Part shown: in pieces, positions 22,196 through 36,200 of the stretch | How the letters are laid out: each line of letters starts with the position of its first letter | How positions within the stretch are numbered: the first letter of the stretch is position 1 | Origin: Mytilus edulis | Taxonomy: Eukaryota > Mollusca > Bivalvia > Mytilida > Mytilidae | Length of the DNA stretch: 64,000 bases | Direction: 5' to 3' | Assembly (NCBI RefSeq): GCF_963676685.1 | Contig: NC_092348.1 | Span: 31,099,386-31,163,385, forward strand | Notes under the pieces: model-generated | Told to the model about the DNA's origin: nothing | Databases searched by the model: none | What the model saw: the letters and a program-made list of their open reading frames with translations, nothing else | Position numbers and translations under genes: made by a program

Positions 22196-22335
22196 TTAAA
22201 TATATACGGTTAATATCTAGGTTGTTTATATTAAGTTACCATGCGTGCATCGATCGGTTTCGCTTCGCATCACCTAGTTAACACTACGATATACATGATA
22301 TTGATTTTCTTTAATTTATTTTCAATTTGAAAGGA
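22196..22335 (-). promoter_or_regulatory. Conserved upstream block of copy A (5' UTR or promoter)
   Basis: About 130 bases immediately upstream of the ATG are well conserved with copy B (43082-43220), and partly with copy 0 (1415-1480). Much of the intervening intron sequence is not. Features include AACCTAGATATTAACCG and GCGAAACCGATCGATGCA. No TATA box is at a convincing distance. Confidence 0.45.
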
Positions 22336-22339
22336 AATG

Positions 22340-23390
22340 TTTGATAGTTGAATGAACAACATTTTTGCATTCTTTTAAACCACGATGACATTGAAGAGTT
22401 TTTGATGAAGATTTTGATATACAAATCTGTCAACATGCTTGGTATATTAAATATGAAATAATAATAACATTTTATAAAACTCGAGCATCCGAAGCACTTT
22501 TTTGGATTTACCTTTATCGGGAATGTGTAAACATAAATATTTAAAAGCCCGGGACGGTAGAAACGGTAAGAGTAAAATAACAAAATAGCACAGAATGGTG
22601 TTAAAATACTACTAAATTTGAAGAAGAAAAAAAAACATTGCTTTTGTTTTATGAGCTGGTTACAAACCGGGGTATTTCACATATGTAATATCAAGATGTT
22701 ACTAAACAGTTCTATAATGTTTTGTCCCGTATTCTTTTTTTTTTTAGATCAGCATTCACAAAAATAGTATATAGATGTGTACTTTATACTTGATTGTAAG
22801 GCAGGGTAATGCATTAATTACACACAAACAACAGTGGTTTACCGGAGTTTAAATCTCATAAATCAATTAAAATAACCAATCAAAGTAACAAACAAAAACT
22901 GATCAAATTGCATTAACTCGACCTATTTCCAAAAGCTAACTGAACGGGTTCGTCGATAGGGTAAATGTCTTTTCTGTGCCATTCAAATCCACTGTCAGTT
23001 AAGACTGTCACAATAAGAAATTGGTCAGTCAGTAAAATAACTTATGCGACGACTATCAATCAAAACATACATGTACTTATACTTTCAATGCTTAGCGCTT
23101 GTTCTTCATATGAATGTATCAGAAGATAGAGTATCAGCTATATTTTAATAGAAGTCTTTGGCCTTTTCAAAGTTGTATATATACGATACAAGGAGGAACA
23201 ACAGTGTTAAATATCTCACATTTGACTTGGAATCTGTGGCATTTTAAAAAGAAAATAGATACACATAAAGCATCCCTCCTTTGCATATACACTATAGCGA
23301 AATCTCGAAATTTCGACCTCTGACCTAAAGCATCGGTTTGATTTCATTAGTATATACATTTTTTCTGTTAATATTGCCATTTATTTTTTA
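22340..23390. other. Gene-free spacer between units A and B
   Basis: It is AT-rich with no recognisable domain. A degenerate hammerhead-family fragment is on the minus strand at about 22485-22530 (GGTAAATCCAAAAAAGTGCT). Confidence 0.4.
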
Positions 23391-23392
23391 TT

Positions 23393-26300
23393 AAGGTCTT
23401 TCCTTTTACAAAAGGGAAAGACCTTACTGTATTTCTTCTGTTTATTATTATTAGGTCTTTCCACTTTTCTGTGGAAAGACCTATTGTTTTTCTTCTGATT
23501 ATTTTTTTTTTTTTTTTCTTCCGCCTAATTTTGTTCTTGCGATAAACATTTGTTTCGCAATATGTCTATTAGATATTTTGTATATGATATCGAACAGTTT
23601 ATGCGCTTTTGAAATTTACCCTGCGTAAACAAATACTTTTCTTTGTAGGAGTTATCTCCCCAAACACTGTTTTCCTTGTTAGCGCATCTCCTTCGCAACC
23701 GTAAAAGATTATGACAAATTTATTTTACAAAATTGCTCGTTATATCCTTCGCATGATTTGTCCTATTTTGACCGAAGCGATATGACCGCTCCATATGAGA
23801 GTTATTTCCCCTTATGCATCTGATATAAGTGATATGAATTTCTATCTTATAAACCATAAGTGATAGAGACCTAGGATCTTTTGATTTGAGGTCCTTGGTC
23901 CCAAAAAATGAAAATTAGGTCAAGGTCAAAGGTCAAGGTCATATTTTAATATTTGAATTTGGCTTATTTTCACTTATATCCAAAGACTGTATAAGATATC
24001 AACAAATTATTTTTACTAAATTGTTGTTGCGACATGTCGTAAGATGTAAATTTTGATTGCAAGCGTACGTTGAATGTGAAAGGGAGTTTTCTCCCCTCTT
24101 GTATTAAAAAATACGCGTTTGGTGATATAACTCATTAACTAAATATAATTAAGACCTATGGTCTTTTGATTTGAGGTCCTTGGTTTATGACCTTGAAATT
24201 GATCTCAAGGTCATAGATTAATTTGACGTTCTAGATTTTGACCTTTGCTTTTATTCTATATGTATACATGATAAAGATATACAACTTTTAGAAAAAGGTA
24301 TCAAGCCATTTAACCTTGAAAAAAAACAACCGGAAGTGACCTTTTGTAAACCGGAAGTAGCTATTTTTTGTACTTTATTAATATAAAAGTATATAGAACC
24401 AGATATTTTTGGAATCGGTTTCAAGTAAATATTTAAATATAATCGGAAGTAACATTTTTCAAACCGGAAGTAACAAATTATCTCCCTTATTTAAAAAAAA
24501 ATGTATGGAAACAATATATTTTTGGAATCAGCTTACTAGGAGCTATCATTTGACAATTGAAATGACATTTTAAACTTAGTTTCACAACTTTTCATATCAA
24601 AAAGGATGGAAAGACCTTCAATTGTTCTCTGAATTTTTTTTTTTTTTTTCCGACTAATTTTGTTCTTGCGATAAACATTTGTTTTGCAATATGTCGCTGA
24701 GATATTTGGTATATGATATCGAACAATTGATGCGCTTTTGAAATTTACCCTGCGTAACCGAAAACTTTTCTTTGTAGGCGTAATCTCCCCAAACACTGTT
24801 TTCCTTGTGAGCGCAACTCCTTCGCAAACGTAAAATATTATGACAAATTTATTTTACAAAATTGCTCGTTATATCCTTTGCATGATTTGTCCTATTTTGA
24901 CCGAAGTGATATGAATGCTCTATACGAGAGTTATTTCCCCTTATTCATTTGATATAAGTGAATTGCATTTCTAACTGGTAAACCATAATTGATAGAGACC
25001 TAGGATCTTTTGATTTGAGGTCCTTGGTCAAAAAAAATGAAAATTAGGTCAAGGTCAAAGGTCAAGGTCATATTCTAATTTTGGAATATGGCTCATTTCC
25101 ACTCATTTCCAAAAAACGTTTAAGATATCGACAAATTATTTTTTCTAAATCGTTTGTTGTGACATGTCGTAACAGGTAAATTTTGATTGCAAGGGTACGT
25201 TGAATGTGAAAGGGAGTTTTCTCCCCTTTGGTATTTAAAAATACGCGTATGGTGATATAACTCATTCACTAAACATAATTAAGACCTATGGTCTTTTGAT
25301 TTGAGGTTCTTGGTTAATGACCTTGAAATTGATCACAAGGTCATAGCTTAATTTGACGTTCTAGATTTTGACCTATGCTTTTACCCCATCTGTATACATA
25401 ATAAAGTCATGAGACTTTTTGACAAACGGTATCAAACCATTTAAACTTAAAAAAACAACCGGAAGTGACCTTGTGTAAACCGGAAGTAGCTATTTATTGT
25501 ACTTTATTACATAAAAGTATAAAAAACAAGATATTTTTGGAATCAGTGTCAAGTAAATAATCAAATATTATCGGAAATAGAGTTTTTCAAACCGGAAGTA
25601 AGAAATTATCTCCCTTATCTAAAAAAATATTGTTTAGAAACCATATATTTTTGGAATCAGCGTACAATAAGCTATCATTTGACGATTGAAATGACATTTT
25701 AAACCTATTTTTACACCTTCCATATTAAAATACATTGTTTTGGTGGAAAGACCTTCAATTGTTCTCTGAACAATTGGTTTTTAATTATTATTATTATTCT
25801 TCCGCCAAACTTTGACGCAGTTAGCCTCCGTAACCGTAAGACGTGTCGCTTTCTTGTTCACACTTTGTATCGGTGTCATGAATATCTATCCAGAACTCAC
25901 CCTATTAGTCGAAATATTTTGTCGGTTCGGAGTAATCCCTCCGAAACCAAAAAACCTTGTTATCGTTCCAACACCGTAACCGTAATAGGTAGAAAAAAAA
26001 CAAAGGCTGAAATTTGTTCAGGACCAGAGCTCGGTTCTTCGTTACATTTGGATCGAAAAGATTCAACGACTCATTGGTAGGGTTATGCCCCTATGAAAAT
26101 TAACCGGTGGACCACCAAAACTCAGAAACCGTAAGTCGTAGAGACCTAGGATCTTCACCAATCATCATCAATTCATGTATCTTTGAAAAAAACCTCAAGG
26201 TCAAATTTGTATGTTGACCTTGACCTTTGACCTAACACCTTGTTATGGGATAATCTCAGAAACCATAATACTTACAGAAGTTTTAAATAGTGGAAAATGT

Positions 26301-26665
26301 TTGAGTCATTATGGCGCAACTTTGTTACATTTTGACCAAAGAGATTTGACCTTTCTATAAGGGGCATAACCCCTGTTTTAGGTTTCTGAAAAGACAAAAT
26401 CAGCTTTTACTATATAACCAAAGGTCCTAGACCCTTGGGGTCTTCAGTAATGGCATTGGGGACTAATGACCTTGACAAAGGTCAAAAGGTCAAAGGTCAA
26501 GGTCATGTCCCAGATAGCGAATTTAGTGTTTTTAACCTTATATAAAGCATTTTTCGTGTGTTTTGGAGCTCTTTAAGGTTGACCTTGACCTTTTCAATAC
26601 ATTCTACGTCTGTTGGAACGTGTATTTTACATTACAAAAGGAAAGACCTCTCAATTGTTCAAGAA
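23393..26665. repeat. Array of related modules ending in GGAAAGACCTTCAATTGTTC
   Basis: It opens with a hairpin (AAGGTCTTTCCTTTTACAAA / GGGAAAGACCTT). Two modules of about 1.13 kb follow in tandem (23505-24630 and 24640-25765) and agree over most of their length (for example TTGTTCTTGCGATAAACATT, TGTTTTCCTTGT, CCGGAAGT). A third, more diverged module ends at 26665. Inverted relatives with TGTCACTTCCGGTA lie in intron 3 of copies B (31530-31960) and C (53690-54000). The frames inside (24536-24796, 25068-25265, 25865-26080) look spurious. Confidence 0.75.
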
Positions 26666-27011
26666 CAATTGACAGTTTAATTTCTTTTTATTTTTTTTCC
26701 ATTAAATTTGGTGTTTCTTATAAAGCTGTAAAACAGTAGAACAACATATTATAATAAAGAAAGACAAACTGTTTCGTCCGTCATTTCATTTAATCTACTA
26801 CATGTATGACTATGAGTACATACAAGATAATTTTTATGTCATATCAACCAATAATATCTTCAAAGTTAACGTTTTTAAAAAGAGTTCTGTTAAAACAATA
26901 TTGCAGCTAACGTATTGAGGTACAATGTATGTTCATATAGTAGATCGGATTTCGGGTGCTGGTTGTCAGCCCCTTTTTCAATTGTTTACTTTTACCATTA
27001 TGACCTATTGA

Positions 27012-27287
27012 CTAGCTTATAACGCAACAGTTGCTGTTTTGCGTTGAGGTAGAAGGTGCAGTATTTGCATGAACAGTTTTACTGGCATCTTGTTTCAGTT
27101 CGGACGTGGTCTCGTCTGCTTGTTTATTACCACCACCGGACGGGCTATCATCTGCAGGTTTAATACTGCCACCATCATCGCCATCATTAGCCAGTCGTTT
27201 GATAAGTGACATGAACATCTCCGTTACATTTTCGTTCGTTTTTGCGCTTGTTTCTGTGTGGGGTAAATTTTCCTTTTCTGCAAAATT
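27012..27287 (-). CDS. Copy B exon 7
   Basis: The acceptor is TTTTTTAG. The exon carries NFAEKENLPHTETSAK, then the helix EMFMSLIKRLAND. The tail reads GDDGGSIKPADDSPSGG onward and ends CCVIS-TAG. The 3' flank matches copies A and C back to about 26698, where the module array begins. Confidence 0.87.
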   Translation of the reverse strand, partial: NFAEKENLPHTETSAKTNENVTEMFMSLIKRLANDGDDGGSIKPADDSPSGGGNKQADETTSELKQDASKTVHANTAPSTSTQNSNCCVIS

Positions 27288-30200
27288 CTAAAAAAAAAGA
27301 AGAGGAAATTACTTGATTTGAACCTAACATTATGAGGTTGTTTAAATACTAGTAGTGATACGTATATTTTAGAGTTTAGAATTTGTTGGAATAAACTATT
27401 TCAGTAGCATTTAACTTTTCTAGCAAGGCATTAGCACTTGCACATTTTAAACTTTCCATTAAAAGACAATGTTTATGACTTGATAATACTAGTAACCACA
27501 TTTTTCAATGGCGTTGTCAATTTGTCGTCGACTAACGAGTTTGAATATCACTTTTGTATATTCTGTCTTTCTTTAAATATAAAATTTCAAGTGTGGTGAA
27601 CGAAAAACACCGTTATCATATAATTTCCCCGCAAATGTGATATTGTAAAAAAGTGTTTTCGAAAGAATAAACACGAACTTAGTACAAATCAAAACAAGAT
27701 GTTGACTTCATTATCCATACATCACGTTTTATATATTTATAACTAGTGCAAAAAAAATTGGGAGAGCACATTGGTATCATTTTATTTATATAAAATAACA
27801 AGATGAGGTATGATTGTCAAATTGCCAATGCAACAATTGTCTTATGACGTAGATTTCAGCAATTAAAGGTCACTTTAAGGCCATCGATCATCAAGCAAAG
27901 CACAAAAAGGAAAATCATACAGCAAACAACAACAACCACTCAATTATAGGCACCGAACTTGGTACAGGCATATACACGTGGAAGGGTTAAACATGTTCAT
28001 GAGCTCTCAACCCTCCCCAAACCTTCCGTACTGGTGTAAGAGCAAAATGTAAAGATCGGTTGGACTGACTTGACTTTTAGATTAAGTTTGAACTACCAGA
28101 ATGATTATTAATGGCGTTATAAAGAAATGAGTAAAAGAAAACAAGATAAAAATATCAAGTTTAAAACGTCTTATTTCATGATTATGTACTACATGTTCAT
28201 GTATACATTGTTTACTAAATGTATTCCTATTTTGTATTACTATATTACACTGCAATCTTAACATTGTCTTTTATTTTTATTTATTTTTAAATTTCGGTTA
28301 AATCATTACCGCTTATGAATTAATCATTTGAACCCTACCTATCCTTCTGGCGCATCTGAGACCGCTCTAAGGTGTTGCTGCGGGTTTCAAGTGTTGTGTT
28401 TTGCGTAATTTTGGATTTTTTTTTTTTCTCAGTTGATGTTGGTCTTATGATTTGAATTTCCCTTTGGCATTTTCGCCTCTCTTTAGTAGACTAAGAAAAC
28501 AAGTATCAAGTTAACTCTTTCAAATGTAAAGTGCGTTTCTGGATTGAACTTAAAAAGCGTCTTGTGTCTATTGTCGGTTAGGCCTGTTTGAAATATGTTT
28601 ATTTTTATATAGACACAAATTTAAAAAAAAAAAAGACACAATTATCTGGATAAAGCTTAAATCACAGCTTCCAAATATCTTGTTTTGAGCGTTCCTGATG
28701 AAGCTAAATCCAGAAAAGCGCTTCGGATGCATGGTATTTATAAGTATTGCAATTTTAAATTTTCACTTTACCCTACATACTCTAAGATAAATCCGAAACT
28801 TAGGTAATATGTATATGTCTTCTGTCGATCACTTGCAGATGCGTGTCTTAGAAAGTGCACTTATGGACGAGGACGAGGACATGGACAAATGTCTCTAGAA
28901 ATCCATGTCCATGGACTCGTTAAAAAAATTGGAATTGAAGAAATATTAGTAAATTTGAGGAAGTAAGAAAAAGGTTTGAACCAATATATATACCTCGACG
29001 TCCACTTTGTTTATTACACGTTCCATGTCAGATTTGTTTCCTACTAGAAATGTAAAGGCATTCGCATTCCCGCTATTGTATCTTCTCCATCGCTCTAATA
29101 TATCGCTCGCTATCTCTAAAGATTCCTGAAAGAGGAACAATTAGTTTGAACAAAACTGGTGTTAATGCCATAGAGTATAAAACAATGTAAAATGTCAACT
29201 TTGGTAAGATTAGGAATCACTTTTATCCATGGCGTTAATTATTTCTGATCATATGAGCTTTCTTTTTTCACCAGCCTGTTATATTACACTGAGAACACAT
29301 TTTTATCTCAAAGGGTATTTTATTGTAAACTAAATAAAACACTTTTTTTTGTAAATTGTTTTCTTATAAATTAGACGTTAGTTCTTTAAATTCTTCCATT
29401 TGTTTTCATCATTTATATCCCGACTATACGATATGGGTTTTTCACATTGACAGAAACCTTACCGTGACCTTTATTTTTTTTTACCTTCAACTATTCACAT
29501 CTCCTTATTTTTAATTGGTTCCATTTTTTAAATCTTTTTTTTTAATTTTTTTTTTAAATATTTTGACGATAATGATCCTAAATTTGTGTCTTTGGACTTC
29601 TTGTTGAAGCTAAAATTGGTCTAGAGTATTGGAGCTTGTGACTGTCATTTAAGTCGAACTAAACTTTGAAATAGGCTGTAAAAAATTAACTGATCATCTC
29701 TGAGAGATGAATGGGTTTAGATTTGGAGACAGGACTTCTTAAATGAATAAAATAATAGCAGAACCCACTTGTTTTGATATATCATAGACAATAATAGTTG
29801 CATCCATTTCTTCATAGTAATTGATAGAAGAGCCCTCGTACTGTCTATCTCCATCTGTGTCTTTCTGAAATATCATGTTTGTTCATTTTTAATAAATTGT
29901 ATTACGGTGAAGATGTAGTGTGCCTATAAAACAACTCTCCATCCAAGTCACAATTTGTATAAGCAAACCATCATTATAGGTCAAAGTACGGTCTTCAACA
30001 TGGTTTCTTTGCTCATATGACTATTTTATTTATTGTGTCTGTTTAGTTAACGCATCATTGTAAATATAAAGGAATTTGATGAGACTGTCATCAAAGTGAG
30101 AGGGTTGGCGCTATAAAACCAGGTTTAATCCACCATTTTCTACATTTGAAAATGCCTGTACCAAGTCAGGAATATGACAGTTCTTGTCCATTCGTTTTTG

Positions 30201-33200
30201 ATGTGTTTTGTTATTTGATTTTGCCATGTGATTGTGGACTTTCCGAATTGATTTTCCTCTGAGTTCAGTATTTTTGTGATTTTACTTTTTAGAACAAACA
30301 GCAAGCTACAAAGAGCCCCAAAAATTACTAGCGTAAATCCATGTAAACAGAAAAACCAACTGTCATATATATATAAAAAAAAAGAGAGCAACGAGACTCT
30401 CTAATGAATCACACGAACAAACGAAAACTACTGAAAATCAGATTTCTGACTTAGTACAGGCACAAACACATGCAGCGGTTTTAAACGTTTTAATAGGTAT
30501 CAACCTTCAACCTTATCTGAAACAATAGTGTAAAGTAATTATTTCAAAGTATGATGATTGAAATTTTCATGCTTTTATCTAATATTAATATTTAATTCAT
30601 TAAAAGTTGACCGTTTCTGTAAGATGAATTTAAATTTCAATGAAAGTAATCTCAGAAAAACAAATTACTGAAACTTTTAGTCAATTTTTTCATAAATACA
30701 AATATTTGGTTAGGGTGTTTAACTTCTTTTTTTGGTGATGTTGTTTATAGAGCCCGTAAAATTACATACGATCTCTTTAACTTTGAAGAAACTTAATGGT
30801 TATCAATGTTAAACTTTCCAGTTAAAAAGGGGTTAAGCGCTCATTATCATGTTTAACACCGTTTAATTCTTCTTACGTATGCCCCATGACAAGAGCCTAC
30901 TTAATTCATAGAGCGGAAAGTCAAATTACCAAAAATAATATACTGCATTGACTTTTATGGTTGAAATTTAAAAAAGAAATGCCCAGCGTGTTAATAACCA
31001 AAAAATGCAACAGCAACTGAATATAAATAAATGCAAACATTTCATACTTACAAGCTGTACACGAATTTCTTTTCCATTTACTTCAACAGTATGTGACTTC
31101 TGTAAAGTTACAAACAACATTATATGTTTAGTCTTTTGTTTTATCCAGTTTCGTATATCATATTTAGCTTTCATGAATTCAAACTTTGCATATATTTTAT
31201 TCCGAAATAGAAATAATCATGGAAACATGTGTTTTCAATTTTAATAGAGCAAATCTGTCTAAATAAGACCGCTTTATTCATTCATTTGGTAATTTACTAG
31301 CAAGATCGTTTGAATAGCATACTATTATGCAGTAATAAATTCCTTTTCGTCTCTGACTTCAAAAAATTTACAATGGTTCTTTTTTATGTTGACATGTTAA
31401 TGGTGATAAAATATTGGCATAGCACATGTCTACATAAATATTAAGCAATGCGATATTGCTTACACGACGAAAATATATAAAAAAAATCATAAATATAATT
31501 AAAAACCAATTGTTCACAAATTAAATGATCGATCTTTCCACCCGAAAAGATCGTTTTTGATATAAAAATATTGAAATTCAATTTAAAATGTCATTTGTCT
31601 GTTTGTCTTTTTCATTTTTAGCCACGGCGTTGTCAGTTTATTTTCGATTCATCAGTTTGCCTGTCACTCTGGTATCTTTCGTCCTTCATTTACAGCGTTA
31701 AATGATAGCATCTTGTACGCTGGTTTAAAACATATATGGTTTCTAAAAAAAAATCGATAAGGGAGATCATTTGTTACATCTGGTTTGAAAAATGTCACTT
31801 CCGGTATTTTTTGACAGTTTATTTGACCCAAAATCCAAAAATATATGGTTTCTTTTTACTTATACATTACAAAAGTACAAAACAATAGCTACTTCCGTTA
31901 TCTTATCTTGTATGTATTACAGTAAAAAGGTCAAATTAGGAATTACACGTAATCACTAAACAATTCAGCAAATACCTGATACTACTAGTCGAATTAGTGA
32001 TAACATGTATTTACTAATTGTTTCAGTAAGTACAGGTAATCACTGATTTTGTTAGTATTTTACAGCTATGTACTTACTTGATATTTTTGTTTCAAAGTTA
32101 GAGACATAATTTTAGAAAAAAGAAAGTAAAGGACTGGGATTGGAGAGCTATCTTTTGGGTTAAAAAATCAAAGGCATTTTACGACTACATGCTCTTAAAC
32201 TTCAGGTAGGGTTTTGAAACTGGAAAATGGTTGTTTTTTATAATTTTATAATAATAAAACAGTAAATGGGCTATGTCGCTGATTTTGGTATAATTTTGCA
32301 TATGCCTTTGGGTCGTTTAGTTTTATCTGAAAATCGAAAAAACAATATTCTTGATACTTTAATTTCCGTGTTAATGATATTAAACAATTAAGTGGTCACC
32401 TACTTCGTTTCTATGTGTATTAACCAATACATTGTTGGTACTGAAAACGTTAAAAATTGACGTTTTACGGTATATAAAGCCCCAGTCCCACTAGACCACG
32501 ATCGCACCACGATCACTGCGATCTTAAATAAATTTAGATGGTGGTGAGGTCACGGTATGAGCGTCATGAACGTGTAAATTTTCGTTGCTTTCACGCTGAT
32601 ACTACGTCCTCATTACGCTTCCATAACGATCCCGCTACGATTATACCACGTTCTCAACTGCGCTTATTCTGCGACCTCACTGCGCTTATCAAGATCTTTC
32701 TACGCTCTTCACTTTCTCATTACGACCATACGAGGAGTTATCCGATTGCAACACGATCTTACTGCGATTATAGCACGTTCTCACCACGATTATACTACGT
32801 TCATACCGCGATCTTACTACGTTCTCAGCAATAACGTGAACATCATGTTCCATTTTTTCTATTTCTGATTAATACGTAGATTCCTCGGAAACAATACAGT
32901 CATGCCACAAAAATCTACTAGAAAACGTGGGCGTGGTGGTAGAGGTTGATGTAAAGGCAGAGGGAGCAAAGTCATGAACCCTGATCAAGCAGAGAAGTCA
33001 GACCGACCAATCAAACCTAAATTACAACCTATTGCTGGTCCATAAAGCTCAAATGACGATATTTTTGTGTACAATATTAGAGATGACACAGATGTGTCAA
33101 TAGATATAGGAAGATGTGTGTATGAGTGCCAATGAGACAACTCTCTATCCAAGTAACAATTTATATAGTTAACCATTATAGGCCAAGGTACGGCCTCCAA

Positions 33201-36200
33201 CACGGATCCTTGGTTCACACCGAACAGCACGCTATAAAGGGCCCAACAAATTATTAGTGTAAAACCTTTTACACGGGAAAACCAATGGTCTAATCTATAT
33301 AAAAACGAGAAGCATGGTTGAGCCGTTAGAGCAAATGGATAATTACATTACAACAAACAATATTTAGGAAGCTTTTTTATATATTTTATGTGAAAATGAC
33401 AATGCAAATGATGGGTCGCAGTGAGAACGTGATGGTCGTAGTGAGGTCGTGATAACGTCGCTGTGAGATCGTAGCGCAGTCTCTCCGAATAGAATCACGC
33501 TTTCGCTACGCTCTCGCTACGATTGTAAAGTGACCGTAGCGATCTTACTACGATCTTAGTGCCCTCTCACTACGTTTCTACTACGACCTGATTTCGCCAC
33601 GACCACACCACGATTGTTTTGAACATGTTCAAAGTTGGCCACGCTCTCACCACGACCGTGATACGACCTTACTGCGATCTACACGATCGTACTACAATCA
33701 TCAAAATTTGCATTTTTTTCACCGATCGTAGTGTGATCGTGGCCTAGTGGGACTGCAGTTTAACGCGGTTACGTTACGATTATTTCGCCGTTTGTTTGGA
33801 TTTTTTTCACCTAGGACACAACTGTGATTGATGATTACCGTAACAACGAAGTTAGGAATCTGATGTACAGTAGTTGTTATTTGTTTATGTAATTTATACG
33901 TGTTTCTGGTTTCTCGTTTTTTATATAGATTAGACCGTTGGTTTTCCCGTTTGAATGGTTTTACACTAGTAATTTCAGGCCCTTTATAGCTTTTTGTTTG
34001 CTGTGAGCCAAGACTCCGTTTTGAAGGCCGTACATTGACCTATAATGGTTTACTTTTATAAATTGTTATTTGGATGGAGAGTTGTCTCATTGGCACTCAC
34101 ACCACATCTTCCTATATCTATTTATTATTATCCTACATCATAGAAACTGAAATGTTTGTACCAAGAATATATATTTTTGGAGAATTTGGAAATATGATGA
34201 TTTAAAGTAAAATTTCAGACTGTATGATATATATATATATATATATGTGACTGTATCTTACATTAATTTGTAGGATCCTTTACTATAGATAATTTAGATG
34301 ATCTGTAAGAATAACATCTTCATGCCTTGTATATCATGTTCTGTAGTAAGACGCTAGATTAAAACTGACGTGGAAAGGTAACACTAGGCCACCGAAAGCT
34401 TCCATTTTATGAAGCCCAGGTGGTCGTGTGGTCTAACGCGCCGGTTGCAATGCTGGCGATTTGGTGTCACGATATCTAAGTAGCATGGGTTCGAATCCCG
34501 GCGAGGGAAGAACCAAAAATTTGCGAAAGTAAATTTACAGATTCTAACGTTGTTGGGTTGATGTTTAGACGAGTTGTATATATACAGATTACAAAAAGAT
34601 GAATCGATAATTATAAAAGAAGCTGACAAGGGTGGTGCATTAGTAATAATGGACAGAATATATTACCGAGACAAAATTCAGGAACAGCTCAATGATAAAC
34701 AATATTATCGGGAACTCAACGACAATATGGAAAAGAAAACTAAGAGAAATATAAACAAACTTATTTCAAAATTTCCTCATTGTACTACTGAAAAGGAAGT
34801 TGACTATCTTACAAAATTTGAGGTAAAGACAAGCAACTTTTATGGACTACCTAAAATCCACAAAAGTAAGGAAGTAGAAACAGCAGTTCAACAACAAAAT
34901 TGCGCATATATCGAAGTAAATTCACCAAAAGATTTAAAATTTCGGCCTATTGTTGCTGGACCGCAGTGTCCAACTCATAGATTGAGCCATTTCATTGACC
35001 TAATTTTGAAACCTTTATGCCAATATGTACCTAGTTTTATCCGTGATAATTTTGATTTTTTAAATCATTTACCAGCCGAAGTCAAAGAAGATGCAATATT
35101 GGTAAGCTTCGACGTAACAAGTCTTTACACCAATATACCGCACAAACTAGGATTAGATGCTGTAAAATTTTGGCTAGAGTCATATAGGCACATTATCGAC
35201 CAAAGATTTTCGAATAATTTTTTGTTGGAGGGATTGAAAATCATACTAGATAATAACACCTTTTTCTTTGATGGAAAATATTATCTACAGATCTCTGGTA
35301 CAGCTATGGGAACAAAAGTTGCTCCCACATACGCAACTCTCGTGATGGGATTTCTGGAGGATAAAATGTATCAACAAGTTGAAAGTGAATTTGATACAGC
35401 TTTTAAAGTGTACGTAAAATCGGAATGGAAGCGATTCTTAGACGACTGTTTTATCATTTTAAACAAAAGTCACAATTTAGAGAAGTTTCATAGTCTGATA
35501 AACACATTACATCCTTCGATTAAATTTACCATCTAATCTAGCGAACAAAGACTGCCATTTCTAGATATTTTAATATTAAAGAATGGAACAACCTTAACCA
35601 CAGATATATATTATAAGAAGACGGACACCCACCAATACCTGAATTTTCATTCATGCCATCCTTCACATACGAAAAGAAACATCCCGTTTTGTCTAGCACG
35701 ACGTGTATGTACAATTGTGAGTGATGATTTCACGAAGGAATTACGTTTGAATGAACTGAAGGTGTTTTTGAAAGAACAAAACTATCCAAACCAACTAATA
35801 GAAAAGGGAATAGAAAAGGCAAAAGCTATACCAATGACGGAACTCAGGTCCACAGCACGCAAAGAGAGTAATACAGAACTTATCCCGTTTGTTAGCACTC
35901 ATAACCCGTACAATCCTGACATATTCAACGTCATAAAAGCAAATTTGCCAGTTTTACAAAAAACGAAAAAATTAAAAAAGCTTTTCCCTACAGAAAAATT
36001 CCTGAAAAGTAAAAAACAGCCTTTAAATCTTAAAAAGATTTTAACAAGGGCTAAGTTTTATGACCCAAATGGAATACAATACAACGTTTCAAAATGTAAT
36101 GACCCTAGATGTGGTCTTTGTGAATACATGGCAACCGGCCCGCAAATAACATTGAAAAACGGCCAAACCATTATTCCAAATGCAGACATGAATTGCAAAA

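Noticed and set aside
32538..32834. 98-codon open frame on the plus strand
   Set aside because: It is made of the TACGATC iterations of the inverted-repeat element; composition alone explains it.
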